Below, one piece after another: positions 7,009 to 8,167 of a DNA stretch of 8,167 nt. Where the stretch lies: contig JAVVHH010000162.1 of NCBI GenBank assembly GCA_032249615.1, positions 1 through 8,167 of the forward strand. Reading direction: 5' to 3'. The notes under the pieces were generated by a model. The model made no database searches. It was not told the origin of the DNA and was given only the letters and a program-made list of their open reading frames with translations. Positions within the stretch are counted from its first letter, which is position 1; each line of letters starts with the position of its first letter. The stretch is from JAVVHH01 sp032249615. Lineage in GTDB: Bacteria; Pseudomonadota; Alphaproteobacteria; Acetobacterales; Acetobacteraceae. Position numbers and translations under genes: made by a program.

Positions 7009-7908
7009 GTGCTCGAAGCTGATCTTTTGGTCGACAGGCGGCGCCTCAAGCGCCGCCTGAACTTTTGGCGGGTAGCGACCATCCTCGCCCTGGTCCTGGC
7101 CGTGGGCGCCGTGGTGGGGCCGCGCAGGTGGGCCGGAGCACCACGCCAGCATATCGCTCGAATTTCAATCAGCGGGATCATCACCGAAGACCGCAAGCTG
7201 ACCGACGCCATCGGCAGGCTAGTGCGGGACCAATCAGTGCCCGCCGTCATCGTCGCGGTCGACAGCCCGGGCGGGTCGGTCGCCGGCGGCGAGAGCCTCC
7301 ACGCGGCGCTCATGCGGCTAGCCAGCGCCAAGCCGGTCGTAACCGTCATGCGCGGGACCGCTGCGTCGGCCGGCTACATGGTGTCGCTTCCCGCCGAACG
7401 GATCTTTGCCCGCGAGGCGACATTGACCGGCTCCATCGGCGTGATTTTGGAAACGGTGCAGTTCTCCGGCTTGCTGGGCAAGCTGGGCGTCGACGCCGAG
7501 GCCATCACCTCGGGACCGCTCAAGGATCAGCCGAGTTACACCCGCCCGCTGACAGAGCCCGGCCGGCAGTATCTGAACGGGCTCGTGCAGGACATGTATG
7601 ACCAGTTTGTCGCCATGGTGGCCACCAGCCGCCACATGGACCCTGACGCCGTCCGCAAGCTGGCTGACGGCCGGGCCTATACCGGCCGACAGGCGAAGTC
7701 GCTCGGGTTGATCGACGAGATCGGCGGGGAGATTGAAGCGCGGGCCTGGCTGGCGGAGAAGCATGGTATCCCGGAAGGATTGCCCGTGCGCGATTTGGAG
7801 CTGAGCAGCTTCCTCCAGCGGACGTTCGGCTCGGCGGTGACCCATCTCGGGGCGGGGCTACTTGGTGGCGAAAGCGCCGGCGCCTGGGCCCTTTGGACAG
7901 GTCACTGA
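7009..7908 (+). CDS. sppA: Signal peptide peptidase SppA (S49 family, short form)
   Basis: This is a 299-residue membrane-anchored serine protease that degrades signal peptides left in the membrane after secretion, acting on the periplasmic side. After a basic N-terminus (DRRRLKRRLNFW, 9-20), residues 19-37 form the single transmembrane anchor. The peptidase domain contains DSPGGSVAGGESL (85-97), the nucleophile Ser120 in GTAASAGY (116-123), the GSIGVI motif (141-146), and the general-base Lys172 in SGPLKDQPS (168-176). Together these give the Ser/Lys dyad of the 36K-type enzyme. Length is normal for the short form (the E. coli enzyme is a tandem-duplicated 67K form). Translation starts at a GTG (7009), with AGGGG at 6998-7002 six bases upstream; the nearby ATG at 7005 is in another frame and stops after five codons. 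It is 54 bases after rpsA and 70 before ihfB, an arrangement common in alphaproteobacteria and probably co-transcribed. Confidence 0.95.
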   Translation: MLEADLLVDRRRLKRRLNFWRVATILALVLAVGAVVGPRRWAGAPRQHIARISISGIITEDRKLTDAIGRLVRDQSVPAVIVAVDSPGGSVAGGESLHAALMRLASAKPVVTVMRGTAASAGYMVSLPAERIFAREATLTGSIGVILETVQFSGLLGKLGVDAEAITSGPLKDQPSYTRPLTEPGRQYLNGLVQDMYDQFVAMVATSRHMDPDAVRKLADGRAYTGRQAKSLGLIDEIGGEIEARAWLAEKHGIPEGLPVRDLELSSFLQRTFGSAVTHLGAGLLGGESAGAWALWTGH

Positions 7909-7978
7909 CTTCCTTGACGGCCTGCACCCGCTCCGGCATCGTTCAAAAATCCCAGACAGTCGATCGACACCGTAATCA

Positions 7979-8167
7979 ATGACCCGATCCGAGTTGATCG
8001 CCGATTTGGCGAGCGCAAACCCACATCTGATGAGCCGCGACGTCGAGCTGATCGTGGCGACGATCTTCGACGAGATCACGGCCGCTCTGTCCCGCGGCGC
8101 CCGAGTCGAGCTGCGCGGCTTCGGCGCGTTCACCGTCAAAAAGCGTGACGCGCGGACCGGCCGCAAC
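7979..8167 (+). CDS. ihfB: Integration host factor subunit beta (5' part, runs off the window)
   Basis: Sixty-three codons are present, about two thirds of the usual ~95-100 residues. The start is fixed: an in-frame TAA at 7973-7975 lies just before the ATG at 7979. The N-terminus MTRSELIADLA then ANPHL (14-18), RDVELIV (20-26) and FDEITAAL (30-37) is the HU/IHF helical dimerisation region. RVELRGFGAFTVKK (42-55) is the beta-sheet saddle, and RDARTGRN (56-63) begins the DNA-wrapping arm and is diagnostic of IHF-beta rather than HU or IHF-alpha. IHF is a heterodimer with IhfA that bends DNA sharply and assists recombination, replication and sigma54 transcription. No clear Shine-Dalgarno precedes the ATG, so translation may depend on S1 or on coupling to upstream translation. 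A TTGACG at 7914-7919 could be a -35 element but lacks a good -10 partner. Confidence 0.95.
   Translation, partial: MTRSELIADLASANPHLMSRDVELIVATIFDEITAALSRGARVELRGFGAFTVKKRDARTGRN

Overview
The window looks like chromosomal DNA from a GC-rich alphaproteobacterium, most likely Rhodospirillales/Acetobacteraceae. The evidence is the order rpsA - sppA - ihfB on one strand, a six-domain S1 protein of alphaproteobacterial type and length, and PEP-CTERM surface proteins ending in VPEP + hydrophobic stretch + Arg cluster. The taxonomic call is an inference from gene order and protein style, not from a database search. All genes I can support lie on the + strand; the long minus-strand frames are shadows.

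Left part (1-4986, accessory). The window opens inside or at the end of a frame whose last ~30 residues are a PEP-CTERM sorting signal (1-198). A DUF2254-family inner-membrane protein follows (321-1814) with a strong Shine-Dalgarno. A 351-base non-coding gap holds two possible hairpins and a 10-base palindrome. Then come three tightly spaced genes: a secreted seven-bladed beta-propeller-like protein with a C-terminal PEP-CTERM signal (2166-3509), an exported protein of unknown function starting about one base after its stop (3511-4278), and a PAP2-superfamily membrane phosphatase (4312-4986). I read these three as one transcription unit with an envelope or cell-surface role. No exosortase or transcription factor is in the window.

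Right part (4987-8167, core). A 237-base gap carries two sigma70-like promoter candidates and a small leader hairpin ahead of rpsA (ribosomal protein S1, 5224-6954). It is followed by sppA (signal peptide peptidase, 7009-7908) and the 5' part of ihfB (IHF beta subunit, 7979 to the right edge). This is a conserved alphaproteobacterial order. However, cmk, which usually sits directly upstream of rpsA, is not present; the PAP2 gene takes its place, suggesting the accessory block abuts or interrupts the core operon.

Nothing resembles a defence system, CRISPR array, transposon, prophage or RNA gene. The most interesting material is the pair of PEP-CTERM tails, which align without gaps at DNA level, and the PEP-CTERM/exported-protein/PAP2 cluster.
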